Positions 26,601-41,600 of a stretch of DNA of 64,000 bases are shown here, piece by piece; the stretch's first letter is position 1; the number at the start of each line of letters is the position of its first letter. Under the pieces are notes generated by a model. The model was not told the DNA's origin and did no database searches. It saw nothing but the letters and a program-made list of their open reading frames with translations. The position numbers and the translations under genes are program-made. Source of the stretch: Haliclystus octoradiatus (lineage: Eukaryota > Cnidaria > Staurozoa > Stauromedusae > Haliclystidae); assembly GCA_916610825.1 (NCBI GenBank), contig OU744453.1:13405751-13469750 (forward strand). Reading direction: 5' to 3'.

Positions 26601-29600
26601 AACAGCGTATAGCGTAGCCAACAATTTATTATAAATCCATGGAAAACTCAATTGCAAATTATAAATACAGTGTAACCTGGAAATTTCACTTCAACTCATC
26701 TGATCACCATAAAGTCCACATTTTCAATACATAAATCACCGAGACAAATGTAAATAACTATAACTTGTTCTTAATCAACTTGGTTTAAAAAAATGTGGAC
26801 AATTCCACCATTATAGTAATACATTTTAGGGGCGGTGTCCAATTTAGTAGCTTCAAATTATAACATCAAAAAGAGGATGCCTTACATCATACGCTATTAA
26901 TAATAAAGCTCTTACAGTCTTCTCAGCCTTATGTACTCATAGTGCGTTATAAAGAACATATTAATTAAATCAAATTGGTTTCACTAATAGATAATCTATA
27001 GCTTTTCAAATTTATTCTCCACACCAACTTGTAACATAAGCTCTTCTGCTCTAACAAATCCTGCTTAAGCTCTTCTGCAGTTGCTATGAGAACTAATTTG
27101 TGAATGGGCCGTAAGTATTTCCCATTTTTGGTCCTGATCAATACCTTTCTCACTAATCCGTCGTCTCCAGCTTGACATTGGTCTACAATGGCAACTTCCC
27201 AAGTTTCTCTAGGTAAAGAACCATTCACACCTTTCTTCAGCACTGTGACATAGTCACCAATCCTCAAGTTTTCTCTTTTGCGGTACCACTTATTCTGAAG
27301 ATTCAATTGTGGTGGCATATATTTCACCCATTGTTGCCAGAACAGCTCAATCCTTCTCTGTACAAGGTCCATGCGGTTTCTTGGGTTGATTCTATCCTTC
27401 TGGGCTGGTTGATCTACCACATAATTATGTCCATGAAGAATTCAATTGGGGGTAACAAATCCTGCTTCATCCAATGGGTCATTAGAATTTCTAGGAAACA
27501 ATGATCTTGAATTTACCAGATACATTGCTTCATACATTGCAGAAAGGTTGACCATTCGTCTGGTGTAAGAGATCTAACTTCCCCATCAACTATTACTGCT
27601 AGAGCATTCCTCACACTACGGGTAAGCGATTCAATGGCTCCATTCATGTGCAACGCTGTAGGGGGATTCCAAGTCCAATTGAAATCTTTTGTATTAAACA
27701 AGTCATCTTTAGTTATTTCTTTCCAAGTTTCCGCTATCCCACGCCAGATCGATTCTGCACCAACAAAATTTGACACATCGTCCGTGTACATTGTACCTGC
27801 CCTATTTCCTTTAAGAGTGAGAAATCTTCAGAACGCTAATAATAATTTTTCAGTTGTCAGTCCTTTTCCACCACTCACAGTATCATAGACCAACTCCAGA
27901 TGGATGGCTCTTGTTGTTAGGCAACTAAAAATAACAACGTTTCCTTCGCTGGTTTTATTTCAAGATAATTTCACAGAGAAATACCAAAACAATCAGCCGA
28001 TGTTGCTTCAAAGGGTGCCTGGTCTTTTAGCATACAAAATAAAGGTAATTCACCCATTTTCTGCTTAAGAAATGGTCGATCCTGAATTCGACACTTAAGG
28101 CATCGGTTTTCTGCATGGAAAAGGTACCTCGGGACTCCCATGATTCAAAACCCATTTGCTTCTAATGCTGCTTGTGTGCGGTGCTTTCCTGCATGACCTG
28201 ACACCTGATGATAATGGTCAATTACTTTCTTTGCTAAATCAGACTTTGGAACAATAACCGGGGATACCATTTCCTTAGCCAGCCAATTGACCTTGCCAAG
28301 ACGTCCTCCCAACCTTATCATCTTGTCTTCCGCATCAAATATTGGGCACAAGTTTCTCAAAGTTTTACTCTTGCCATCCATATGTTCTTGTAGGGACTGC
28401 ATTATCCTTATCACCTGGATCAATTTCATTCCTATATTCCTCTCTCACTGCATCTATGCTCTCTTTCCATGTTTTCTGTGATTCCGCTATTCCCAATACA
28501 CGTTGATGCTCTAAACCTTCATTCGACATTGCCACTGATGAACTAATTGTACCTTTTGTTCCATGTTTCTTCTTCTTGTGTTGAGGTGGGGCTCTCACGC
28601 CATTTGTTAATTCTTCTTTGTTTCCATCGTCTACATCTTCAGAATTGTCTGTCTCTTTCGGCCAATTGACTTTGTCATGCTTCAAAAATTCTGTACATTG
28701 TTGCCATGTTTTGAAGTCTTCCATCTTGATTGGCTTCGTCAATGCGTCTGCGGGATTCAGTACTCCAGGAACGTATCTAGATACATGTGGTGATAAAGTC
28801 TCTTGCACTTCAGATACTCTGGATTGAACAAATGCTTCAAACTTGTCTGAATCTGATTTTACCCAATTTAGTGCTGCCATTGAGTCTGCCCAGCAAACAA
28901 CACTTTCAAATTTTGATATTAATGCTGTTTTCACTGCATACACTGATCTTGTCATTATCACCACACCAACTAACTCAATTCAAGTGCCAACTTTTGATTC
29001 TCAGTGGTGTTACAAGTGCTTTTGCTGCCACAAATTGTAATTGATATTCTTCGTCTGGCATCCTCCAACGCAAGTACAATACCGCTCCATATGCATCAAG
29101 ACTACCATCAGAAAATGCATGGAATTGTGGATCACCAATTGCATCCTTGGGACGTAAACAACGTTCGATTTTGATTTCCATGGCTGGCCACAAATCTTCA
29201 AATCTTTCTTGCCATTGTTCCTTTTCAGATTCTGACAGTTCAATATTCCATCCAATGCCTCTTTCCCACAACTTTTGCAGCTCAATCTTTGGTCCAATTG
29301 TTAGAGGCGATACCAATCCCATAGAATCCCAAAGTCGAGCCAATCCACTCAAGATGTGACGTTTTGTAAATACAGATAGTGAAAGTAGCCTCTCGCGAGA
29401 TTTTACTCTAATTTCATCTTTTTTTTGTCCCATTCATGTCCTAAGACATTTACTTTTGAATCAGTTGATGTAAACATTGATTTCTAGCGACTTAACATTC
29501 GAGTGCCAACATTTGATGGAAAAGCCGCCTTTTGAAAGTACCATGTCAACATCTTTGATGGCCAGCTCTGCTTCTTTATTGGTTGCAAACGAACTGGCAA

Positions 29601-32600
29601 TGTCGTCAACGTAAATATATTCCTTGATTACTTTCTTCGCTAGTGGTTGTTCTGTAGAGAATGCATCTGCAATGTGTTGGATAGAACTACTTGCTAAATC
29701 TGGGCTGGGTTTGTCTCCAAACAAAACTCTGGTCCATTGCAATGTTTTAATATCTGCTGTACCATCACAACCACGCCATAAGATACGTTGAAAGGGCTGA
29801 TCATCTTCTTCAACGTGTACCATGTTGAACATTTTTGAGATGTCACGATGGATTGCAACACAGCTTTCCCTCCACCTCATGAGAACAGAGAACAATTGAT
29901 TGTTGTAGTCTAGTCCTTTTTCAAAGCAGTCATTATATTGAATGCAGGATTTTATCTCCATGGCAGCGTTGTGCACAATTCGAAGTGGAGTAGTTTTACT
30001 TTCCTCGCGATATACTGGGTGGATGTCCAGGTAGAAAGCTTTTTCATCTTTTTTGGGACTGACTTCTTTCACAAATCCCAAGGAAATAAGGTCTTGGACT
30101 TGCTTATCAAACACTTCCAGCTTCTCTTGACGCTTCAATCTCTTCTCCAGTCTATCTAATGCTTTCACTGCTGTAGCTCTGTTCTTTGGAATATTATCTG
30201 GATACCGTATTTCAACTTGCTATTCTGCAATGCCAAGCTCCTTTGCAAACGCTGCTCTTATCAATGTCGTATCTGATCCTGAATCAATTAGGCATCTTGC
30301 TAGCCTCCATTGACCTTCAATATCCTTTGGAACTGAAATGCATTCGATGATGTTTCTACTGCTGTCCTGGGTTCTGATTGGAAATACTGCATGTGGACTA
30401 GATCATGATGTCTACCTTGACATTTTAAGCAGCCATTTTTTAAAGTGAAGCTTCTAGTTCTATGACCTCTTTCTAGGCAGTTAAAACATATACTTTGTTG
30501 AGCAATCAACGAACGACAATCGGCTATTGACTTAGCTTCAAATAATGGGCATCTTATTAGTGTATCACATGTAGCTTCACACCAACAATCATCATCTAAT
30601 GAATTCACTGAAGCAGATTTGATATTGCGACCATAATTGCTTTTTGAATAGGATTTGTCCTTCTTCATTGGAAGGGATTTCGTAACATTTCTCAAATATT
30701 TTGCCAGATGGTCAATGGTCATAGCTTTCCCCAACTCATCGCATAATACTCGGTAGTTTGATGACATTGTCGATGGTAGCTTATTATCAAGTATTGTCTC
30801 CATTAATCTTTTACCATTTGCTTCTGACTCTTCTTCAACCCATATTAATCTCTCTTTGTGCCTTTCAAGCTCTGTTGCCATCTTGTTAATCTGCTCGCTT
30901 GTTCTTTCAGCACGAGGCAACTCATCAAATAGCTTATAGTTGCCTTATAGACACTATTGCTGGTAACCCTCATCTCAATTCTAGCAAATGCTTCCTCAAT
31001 TTTGATGCTGGTTTTAACATCTTCTTGAAAGTTAATAGGTACTGACTTCAATAAGTAATACTTCCGTACTGAGTGTTTATTTTGGTTTGCAGCTTGTAAT
31101 GTCTCCATAAAGGACGACTTCCAACAGAAATAATCTTTGAAATCTCCACTCCAAGAGTCTGGCATAATCGAGCCTAAGCGGACTCCTTGTTCATTCTTAC
31201 TTCCTTTAGAAAGTTTTACGAATAGCTTTTGATTAAGTTCGTTCACTTCTTTTTGACCTTTCACCACTTCAGTTAGCTGTTCAAATGCTGCACTTATATC
31301 AGATACAGTAACATTGCTATGTACACTTTGTATGCCAATAGAAACAGTATCCTCATCAGTTGTTTCATCTGAAACATGATTACTTTCATTAGTAAAGTCC
31401 TTCTCGGTATGAGAATTATCTCTTCTAGTTCCACTAGTGCTATGAACATCTGCCGTTTCTATAATTTGATTGTTTAATTCAGACTGTGTTGCTTTGTTAT
31501 AATTAAGTTTAGCAAGTTTCTCTTCGAGCTGTCTTTCCAGGCCTGTGTCATTCTTTCTCTCTTAAATTACGTTGTAGCTGTTCATTTTGGATAGCCCTAT
31601 ATCGCTTCTTCCTTCATTAAACGATCCATACTTGTCCTTGTTGAATCCAAAAACTCCTTGTAGTTTTCAATCATTTCTTCATAACTCTCAATGTCATCAT
31701 CTTCGATAATCTCAGCTTCTTCTGCATTACAAATATAGAGGTCAATAATTGTCTCTAAATTGTTTACATTTACAGAGCATTTATCACATAGAAAACGCAA
31801 AGTATCAGTGTCCAACTCTTCTATAATAGCCTGCTCCAGATTATTACGAGATGTTTCTGCTTTACCTTCGGTTTTCTCTAGCTGAAGTCTTTCTCTAGCT
31901 GAATTCCTGTCATTATTCTTATATCCTATGTTTTTAAACTGGAAATTTCACTTCAACTTATCTGATCACCATAAAGTCCATATTTCAATACACAAATGGC
32001 TGAGACAAATGTAAATAACTATATAACTTGTTCTAAATCAACTTGGTTCAAAAACATGTGGACAATTCCACCATTATAGTAATTCATTTTAGGGACGGTG
32101 TCTCATTTAGTAGCCTCAAATTATAACATCAAAAAGAGGATGCCTTACATCATACGCTATTAATAATAAAGTTCTTACATAACCAGCTTATGTGCAAGTC
32201 AAAATTGCCAACGATTTTTTATTGTAAATTATCCAAATTTGCACTTATTTGAAATTGTTTCACAAGGATTTGACCACAACATAATTCACAGGGTTTGGAA
32301 TCCAGGTTGCACATAAGCAGGAATTTCACTTATCCGAATTGCACTTAAGGATTACACGATATGCCAATTACGCCATACGGGTAACATTATAGCCTGAGGA
32401 AGCAAATAAGTTGAATTGGGTTCTATATAAGAGCACTGACGTCCATAAAACCATAAAGTATTTTCCATATTATCATCAGTTTAGGTCTCTATTCCTTGGT
32501 TTTATTTCACTCTGTATAACAAAATATTAACAACAAATAGCATGTTTACCTTATTTTTCTTGAGTTGCTTGTCAAGTATGGGCATCGCATGTTTAACAAA

Positions 32601-35600
32601 TAACTCCAAAAATAATTTACCATTCTAGAATGAATAAAATCACAGTGTTTAAGTGTTAAACTTAAATGCTATGTAGGGTTCAGACATATAGATAAAACTA
32701 CATATTTATTGTGTGATTTATTAGGGTGTTGACCCTACAACGGTTACAAGGAAAGAGAGGGATTACATATTACAGTTGATTATTTACCTGAAGTGATAAA
32801 CGGAAGTTACAATATATATAAGACAACAAACAAACCACTACAGCTATAACAACAACATGTAAACAAATAAGATTTAACGGATCTAAAGATAATGAACAAC
32901 AACTTATAAATGTAATTGTAAATATAATTTTGTATAAATGCGTTGGGTTCAACAGCTGTAAATGAAGCCAATAATAGAGTAATATAGAGTAATTTGGCTG
33001 CCTGCTAGATTATCAAATTATGAAACTTTTCAAATCTCTAAATTTTTTAATACAATGATATCAAATAAAATATCAGATGAAGTATATTATTTTAAAACAA
33101 CGTCATAGACTCATACTTTTCATACAACAGATTTGTTACTGTACACAGTTATCTCGACACAAATGTTTGCATAATTTCACGACAACGGATTATCTGTATT
33201 ATTTCGCCAGTAAGACGTACATAAGTCGCGGACAGACACAGAAATATCGAAATATCGAAACATAGTGATATATAAACAGACAGTATTATTAGTATAAGTA
33301 GATATATAATATGTCATTAATCAATAGTCAACCAATAAAACGTAACAAATGAAAATATGTAAAACCAGACAGACCGTTAAAATTGATTATGGACAGTTCT
33401 CAACGTGAAAGAAATATAACTGTTAAGCATGTGTTTGACCTTGATGAAATACCCCCATCTAAAGGAGGCCTTTTAATAGGCTTTACGTGTTAATTAGACA
33501 TACACTACACAAGAATGACATACAGTAGTCGTATAATACAGCCCCTGCGAGAAACAGTTCAAGAGTTCATGAACAGTTCATGAACCCTCATAGACAGTTC
33601 ATGAGCAGTTCATTAACAGTTCATGCAAAATAGGCGCCATTCAACGTTCATGAACACTCACAGACAGTTCATGAACAGTAGATTAACAGTTCATGAAAAA
33701 TGGGGGCCGTTCAACGTTCATGAACTGTTCATGAACTCTCACAGACAGTTCATGAACTTTTAATGAACTCCTGAACTGTTTTTTGCAGGGACATGGATAG
33801 AAGGATCTCCCCTGCGAAAAACAGTTCAGGAGTTCATGAACAGTTCATGAACAGTTCATGAACGTTAAATGGCTCCGATTTTCCTGAACTGTTCATGAAC
33901 TGTTCATGATTAGTTCATGAACCCTCACAGACAGTTCATGAACAGTTCATGAAAATTTGAGGCCATTTAACGTTCATGAACTGTTTATGAGCTCCTGAAC
34001 TGTTTTCGCAGGGGCTTACTTGAAAGTTAACACAGTATTGGTTGGAGCTCACTGCTAAATTAAAATAAGTTAAAGTGAAATAAAATTTAAAATACAGTTT
34101 ATTCTTACCTTTAGTGCATAGCCAAGAACCACTTTACCATCAACAACCTGTCAGAAAATAAAATAATTAAAAACAGTTGCGATATTGTAAAATGCAAATA
34201 ATAGAAAACATCAAACCGATCTTATAGAGCATGTCATTTAACTTTCATAAATTATTTCAAATGGGTTTATGAGCATTATCTTTCCCCGCTGTGAAATAAT
34301 TTATCCTATTCATGAATACTTTATGAGTTGTTCATTTACTTTGTAGTCATATACTGTCCATTAACTGCTAGCAAACAATTCCTGAACTTTATGAACATTC
34401 ATGAACTTTTAATGAACACCTCCTAAAAATGAACACCACAGAAAGCAAACATTCATTTGTACATTAAACATTTATGTAATTATTCTTCAGTTTAGATCAT
34501 AAACAATACGGATCATATTTGGATCTAGTAAATTGAAAACGTTTGAATATAGTAATATGTTTTCAAGTTCATTCCTAAATACTGTTATCTTACCCGTACA
34601 AGACTGATCAACATATGAAAACATTTCACACCATCATTAAGCTTCACCAATAATTCAAAGTGATCCTAAAAAAAATAAATTAGAAGTATCTTGAATGATC
34701 TTCACGAACATTTTTCGTGGGTTCATGAACATATTTTTTTTGAGTTTATGAACAGTCACAAATAGTTCATGGACAATTAATGAACTGGTTCATGAACATA
34801 AAACTTCTAGAAAAGTTCATGAACAGTTCATTACCTTTCCATGAGTTCATGAGCAGTTTGCAGTTTCCATGAGCAGTGCAGAGCAGTAGTTCATAAACAT
34901 TATTGCAGAGCAGAGCAGTAGTTCATAAACATTTTTTGTAGGTTCGCGAACTTCATAAATTTTCACAGGAAAATACAAATGCCAGGCTGGAGGTATTATC
35001 TTATATGATCAGAAATGGAGACATTGTATTCGGTTGGTACTTCTCGTGTGCTATGCATTAATCTTCAGATCAATTCTTCTCATTGATCAATTCTTCTGAT
35101 ATTTCAGAATGGTCTCTGCTGGCAAGTATTTTGGTTGACACCACATGTGTCCGATCAATCTAACTATATATTAAATCTACTTGGCAAAGTTTATCTTTAT
35201 CTTGATAATAATTAACAGATAAACAATTAAGATAGCAGTTGCCGTCAATCTTTATTTGACACTTGAAAATAATTCAATAAGTGTTATTATGACCTATTAT
35301 TCCCAGAATAAAATCTCTATTTGAAGATGTAAAATCGACCGGCGGCCTTTGCATTTGATCTTTGAATATGGTGCGTGATTGTTTTGGACGATTATGGAAA
35401 GCCTCGGAATAAATAAACAAATTGTGCTGAGAAGAAGGAATGGCAGAATTTGTCATAACACGATAAGAAACACTGTTCTTTGATAGTTTTTATATGGGTA
35501 TTTATTATTGTTAATGTTTATAAATCTTTCAGTTGAGTTTTATAATGTATCGAAAGTTAACTATAAGATTTTGAGGAGAATAAATTATTTAATATTACAG

Positions 35601-38600
35601 TATAATGATATTAATTTTCGTTCATTCTTCCATGAAGCAACGTATTAATGCTATGGTCGAGAGCTTGTTATTGGCTTTAAAATTAATTGTATCTGAAAGT
35701 TAAAATTTGTTCAGATAGAGTGATGCACAGTGTACACTATAGTGAGAAATGACATTCTTTTTTCAATTTTGAGCCTGCAAGGCGCGATGGTCAATTTATC
35801 CAGCTTGCTTCATTACTATTATTTAGAATAAATTTAGAATGTGATTTCCTTGTCTTGTCTGCAAGATCATTTTTGAAAATAATACCCTTGATGGAACGTA
35901 ATACAACATTTTTAAATGTGAATAAGGATCAATTCATAATCCATTTGGGGCCTACTGTTTGGAGGTATGAAGTAATTTTATTCAGATATAGATTGACATA
36001 CCATTGACTTTTGATTCCGTGTGAGTACAGTGCGCAGCCATGAGACAAGCTCTTCAGAAATACTTCGATAACAAGCAGGAAAGGTGTTTCTTCAATGAAA
36101 GATACATATATATATATATATATAATAGTACTTATGTTGTCTGTACTGTTTTCATAGTGCTCAATGGCATTTGTAAATGCAGAGCTATATATAATTAAAT
36201 TAATTGGAAAAACACAAAAAATCAAACATTCATTTTTGCTACTTCAAGTTTCACGCCTAAGCGATCATCAGGCAATCTAATATACTAGCAATGAGTGTGG
36301 TCCATTATGGACCTTCTATGATAAAACTTTCAGATCACTTATAATTAAACAATTGACTAAGCTGACTATCGCTGTATAATACGGAGTATGAACTCTGGAG
36401 GAGAACATGAGACACAATACGCATTGAAACGATGTAGCATTAATCAATACATCTTAATCATTCCTTTAATAAAAATTTAATTTATTTCACATCAATTGAG
36501 TCGATTGAAATGTATAATTTAACGTAGCTATATCTACATAGAAAAAACTTTATTTTATGTGCTGAAAGGAAGCCAGAACACATTAATTATTATAAATTAC
36601 AAATATTCAGTCAAATTTCGAAATCTGAAACTATTCATAAAAAATCACTTCAAATCCGATCCGATCCGAAGACCTAAAATATTAACCCGAATCTGACCCG
36701 ATACGATCGGATCGCGTTCGGTTCGAATTCATAAATCTTTATTGCAATATATACAACACTAATGTGGTGTTCACAAAATAACGCCGTCAAGGTGTGGCCG
36801 GTCAAACTCGTGGCATTGCATGCAATATATTCAATAATAAATTGATTTAGCTTCGAAAAGACACATGGTCCACTAGTTTCTGTTATTAACATGATCAAAC
36901 GATATCTTTTGTTAATTAACAATGATTTACTGCTTCATATTAAAAAAAAATAAGAAAAATCATTGATAAAAAGTTGCCGAATGGCGGATTTGAACTGACG
37001 ACCTTGATATTGTGAGACCAGAGCATTAACCAATAAGCCACTACCTTACTTACTGTGATGGGCGCTTTGACTGTACTAATCAACAAACCTACTGCTTCGA
37101 CAACGTATATTGAACAAGGCCGACCCACGCGCGTCTATTGAATTTCAAATTATATATACAATCTGAAAATATTATGATATGATAGTATATGAGCCTATAT
37201 ATTTTTGATCTTTGCAATCTCAGCAAGTACGCCTGTGATTTTCATGGCAGTCTATCAAAATACTAAGAGTTCGTTGAAAATAAAATTTTATAAGTAAAAA
37301 GAAGATGTGAAAAGTTGGCCTCATAGTGTATCTTGTTATTAAATTTTCCAGAATAATAGCATCAACATTCTTTTAAAATGAAATAAAATTCTATAATAAA
37401 TCGCTATACTAATTCGATATTGATATAATGTTACATCTTGTTGTCAATATTTCTACGCGCTATTTATAATACATTACAGATGTCGAATGAAAGAAAAGAC
37501 GATTATGAATAAATTAATTATTTTGATAGAAAAACGAAAACAACTCATTTTGCCAGATTCGTGATATGCATATTTATTCAGAATTTATTGAAACGGACGC
37601 GATGGTTTATAGAGTGGAAATGTTTAGTGCAGCTTCAAAGATATAAAATACCATAGCCGATGGTAGTATTTAAACGCTCATGTTATGATGTCTGATGAAA
37701 AGGATTTACTTATATAGAAAATGAATCTACTTTACCTTGCATTTGATCGCGATATGAAATGATCATTTTTGTCAGAATTATTTCGAATAAAAAACAATTT
37801 ATATTTTATTCTTATCAGGCTTACATTCTCCTTCGATAAAATATGGTTGTTAACTTATTATTGATTGGTGTATTAACTCAGAGAACCCGCTATTATGTAT
37901 TTAAATGTTGTTCGGAGATTATGCCGCTCGTATAGTTTTTATTTGGATCTCATTTGGAAAATGGTAAGTTGTATTTTAATAAATATTGTTTGCTATGATC
38001 GATTATTTCATGCAACCTTTTCACTTTTTATTTTTGTAACACAAGGTTTGTTACACTCATCCAAACTGTATTAACTATTTAAAAATGTTTTTGAATTATG
38101 TTTTTGTGCTTTTAATTTCAAAGCAAAATTTTTGAACGCTGAAAATATTATAATTATTATTATTTTTCACAAATCATACGCTCAATTCAATTTAACTTTG
38201 TTGAATTTGATATATACCTGAAATTAACTTTATTAAATGTTGATCAACGATAATAACAAGACACCGCTATTTTTATTCTCGAAACTGTAGTAACATTATA
38301 CTGTGTCTTATTCTTATAGCAAGTCAACAAAATTAAATTTTAATTTTAATCGATGCTTACAATTCCTTCGTTAATTATGGAAGCAAAATCTGAAAATAAA
38401 TGCCTGCCTCGCTGCTCAAAACCAAATGATTCATATTTTTATATTAAATAATAAATTATAGAAATACTTTTGTGCAATGCCTTGATTAATTCTAAACTCT
38501 ATAATTTTATACTGTAGACAGATAATCTATTCGAACTTTGAATATTTTCGAATTAGTCGAACGCCAACGTCATTTTGAAAATTCTTGCAAGTTAATTTGT

Positions 38601-41600
38601 TTTTATGCCCCGCGATAGATTATTCATTTCAAAACAGATTGTCTGCTCAGTGTTCTCACAAATTATATATAAAAATAGCATTTTTAAAAGTGAAATGTTT
38701 TGTATCTCGATTTTGAGAAAAGTGATGAACGGCATTTTGTTTCATTAATAAATTAAATTAAGACCTAAAGTCTCTTTAATTTCATAGCGTTTGTGCCGCG
38801 CTATATGTATTGCTGATATCAACACTACATGAAATAGGTCTACGTTTCTTTGATTTCAAAAGATATTTTGTCTGGCCTAGTTATACTGGTAATTCAATGT
38901 AATTCAGCATTTCGTATTGTTTTAATTATCATAAAACTGATTCAGTTTCAAGTTTCACTTGTTCAATCAATTTACACGCAGCTTTTAAATTCAAAGCAAA
39001 ATATTTTTGTTCTGGGGATGTGAATTTGAATTCGATTTTGCTGCCCGCTAGATTATCGACCTATAAAATTTTTAAAAATCTCTGAATTTTTTAATGCAAT
39101 AATATCAAATAAAACATCAGATGAAGTATATTATTTTAAAACAACGTCATAGACCCATACTTTTCATACAACAAATTTGCTACTGTACACGGTTATCTCG
39201 ACACAAATGTTTGCATAATTTCCCGACAACGGATTATGCGTATTATATCGCCAGTAAGACGTACATAAGTCGCGGACAGACACAGAAATATAGAAATATA
39301 GAAATATTGTGATATATAAACAGACAGTATTATGTATATAAGTGATATATATATATATATTACTCTAGCCCCAAGAATAAACTGTATAGCTGTATCCAAA
39401 ATGCTTCATAGCCAATCACAGTTCAGGAAAACATTAGACAATTTCATAATACGGTCAAACCTGTTATAATGGTCACCTCTGGTCACTCTTGCAATGTCCA
39501 AAATAGTATTTTCTATTGAATCAAACCTGTATATAAAGGCCACCTGTCTATAATGGTCAATTTATCAACGTCTCGTAGCTGGCTGTTATATACAGGTTTA
39601 ACTGTATATTATATTAATAGTTTAATATAAATAAAGTATTACTTGTTAATGGCCTTTTATACAGGGTTCAATAAACAGAACAATGCTATTCACATATTAC
39701 CTCTAAAGAGTGGTCACCTGTCTATAGTGGTCTCTTTTTTGATGTCCAAAAAGTTTATTCTGTTTAATCCATGCTGTTCATAAAGGCTTAGGTTACCTGC
39801 ATATAGCTGTCAATTTCTCAACATCTAATAGCTGGGTGTTATAGTAAGATTTCATTGTAGCAGGTTTCGATTAAAACCATTAGCTAATAAAAGAACTTAC
39901 TTGTTAACTGTTCTCCATTCTAAATTGTCATCTGATGATTTATTCTCTATAAATGTTTTCACTGGACCAACTAATACTGTATCAATAGTAGAAACAATAT
40001 CTTCAGATGACTGGATATATGTCCTATTAAAAGAACATAGATAGATTTATGTCAGTCAATTTATGAAAAAATAAATTAACTCAAGAATTGATGAAGAGGT
40101 TTTCACAGGTGAATATGCAATAAAAACGTGTTGTGAACATTATTTTATTTTATTTTATGACTCAATATATTTCTAAATGCCGTTCTAGTGACTCGATTGG
40201 CTAACTCCCTGGTTTGGATCACACAAGCCATGAACAAACAAAGAACCATGTCAGCGGCCAAAACATCCAAAGTAATTGAAAATAAACCTCAAAATCCTGT
40301 GAACATCATTGATAACAACATTTCAAAAAGTTAGTTTTTATATCATTATTTTTGTTTACGCTACTGCATGATTTTTTTATTATAATAATATTGAGACAAA
40401 ACCAAATCATGCTACAGTACAACAAAAAATAAATCTAAAAATAGCAGAAAAGAAGATACCAAAATCAAATTGTTCAATAATGGAACTCTGCACCTAATTC
40501 GAATAAAGACCAAATTTGAAGAAGACAGAAATATAAAGCTTTGTGGTTAAATGTTTTTAACTTAGTAGAATTATGTTTTGTTTCACAAGACATTTTTTTG
40601 TTTGGGAATTCTGAAACCAACATTTGAGATGTTGGGAGACACCCGAAAGCTTAAAACAATCGCCTTGTGCTTTGCTGCTGCTCTTTTGTGTCTCCCAACA
40701 TCCCATGTGTTGGTATCAGAGAACACAAACACGGTTGTTGTGATGTAACCCTTTATTAAACAATTGTACTACAATACGTTTCAAAGTAACCCATGCATTA
40801 AACCTGTGAACAGGTTCAGCCTTCAGATTAAACCTGTGAACAGGTTCGACAAAAGGTTGAGCCTTTTTGAATCTTAGAGGTATTTCAGTATTTTCTTCTG
40901 AATGTTTTTGTTGAAGTTTTCGCATTAAACCATAAAAATATCAATTTTCTTCTGAATTCGCTCTAGCATTCCGGAATCTAGGATTGCAGGATTCCTACTT
41001 TTGTCGTTGGACCCTGCCTGTGAAAAAGCATTACAAACTCACAAACGTGGAATTCAATTGTTCATGAATTAATTATGAGAAGTTTGACAAGACGGTCGTA
41101 ACCTCCTCCCTTTGATGTCACCCATGTTGGATACTCACTGGATCCATGATGCAATTGTGGAATTGAATGCAGCACCCTTCTCCTTATCTCCAGATGGTGT
41201 TAACCAATCTCTACACAGGAATTCTTTGCAAAGAGAATCTGAAGTAAGACACAAAAGAGTTGATTCACACAGAAGAACACAGATTCGATTTGAGTGAAAT
41301 GACTCATACTGAAATCAACAAGTAAGTTGTCCAATGTGGATTTATTAAAAACGAATCCGATGACGTCATCCCTCCACCTCCAAATGATGAACTTTAAATT
41401 CACCATGATTTAACATTAAAATTACTTCACCGAAATTGATACACGTAATAAAAGATACATTAAGCTTACATATTACCTCTAAAAATAAAATGATGTCAGT
41501 GCGGGAAAACGCGAAATAGTACGGGAAAGCTGTATCAAAATCGTATAAGAAGAAGCAATAACTCATCCTTTTTGTTGTTACATTAAACAAATATACTAAT

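Larger units (their letters stand above)
26671..32179 (-). mobile_element. Old decayed BEL/Pao element, sense to FANCD2
   Basis: 5509 bp. LTRs 26671-26916 (TGTAAC..CTTACA) and 31933-32179 share 246 bp with about 10% differences and indels. From high to low coordinates: gag, zinc knuckle, protease remnant, RT, RNase H, integrase, all on the minus strand and broken by frameshifts. No clear target duplication (TACAG versus TAACC). Inserted in the intron between FANCD2 exons 25 and 26. Confidence 0.92.

Noticed and set aside
33542-34014. CRISPR-like array of TTCATGAAC repeats
   Set aside because: Units are 11 bp, contiguous and palindromic with no spacers, in an animal intron.
35274-35456. Minus-strand ORF considered as the exon between 21 and 23
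   Set aside because: No similarity and wrong phase; 36002-36089 fits both.
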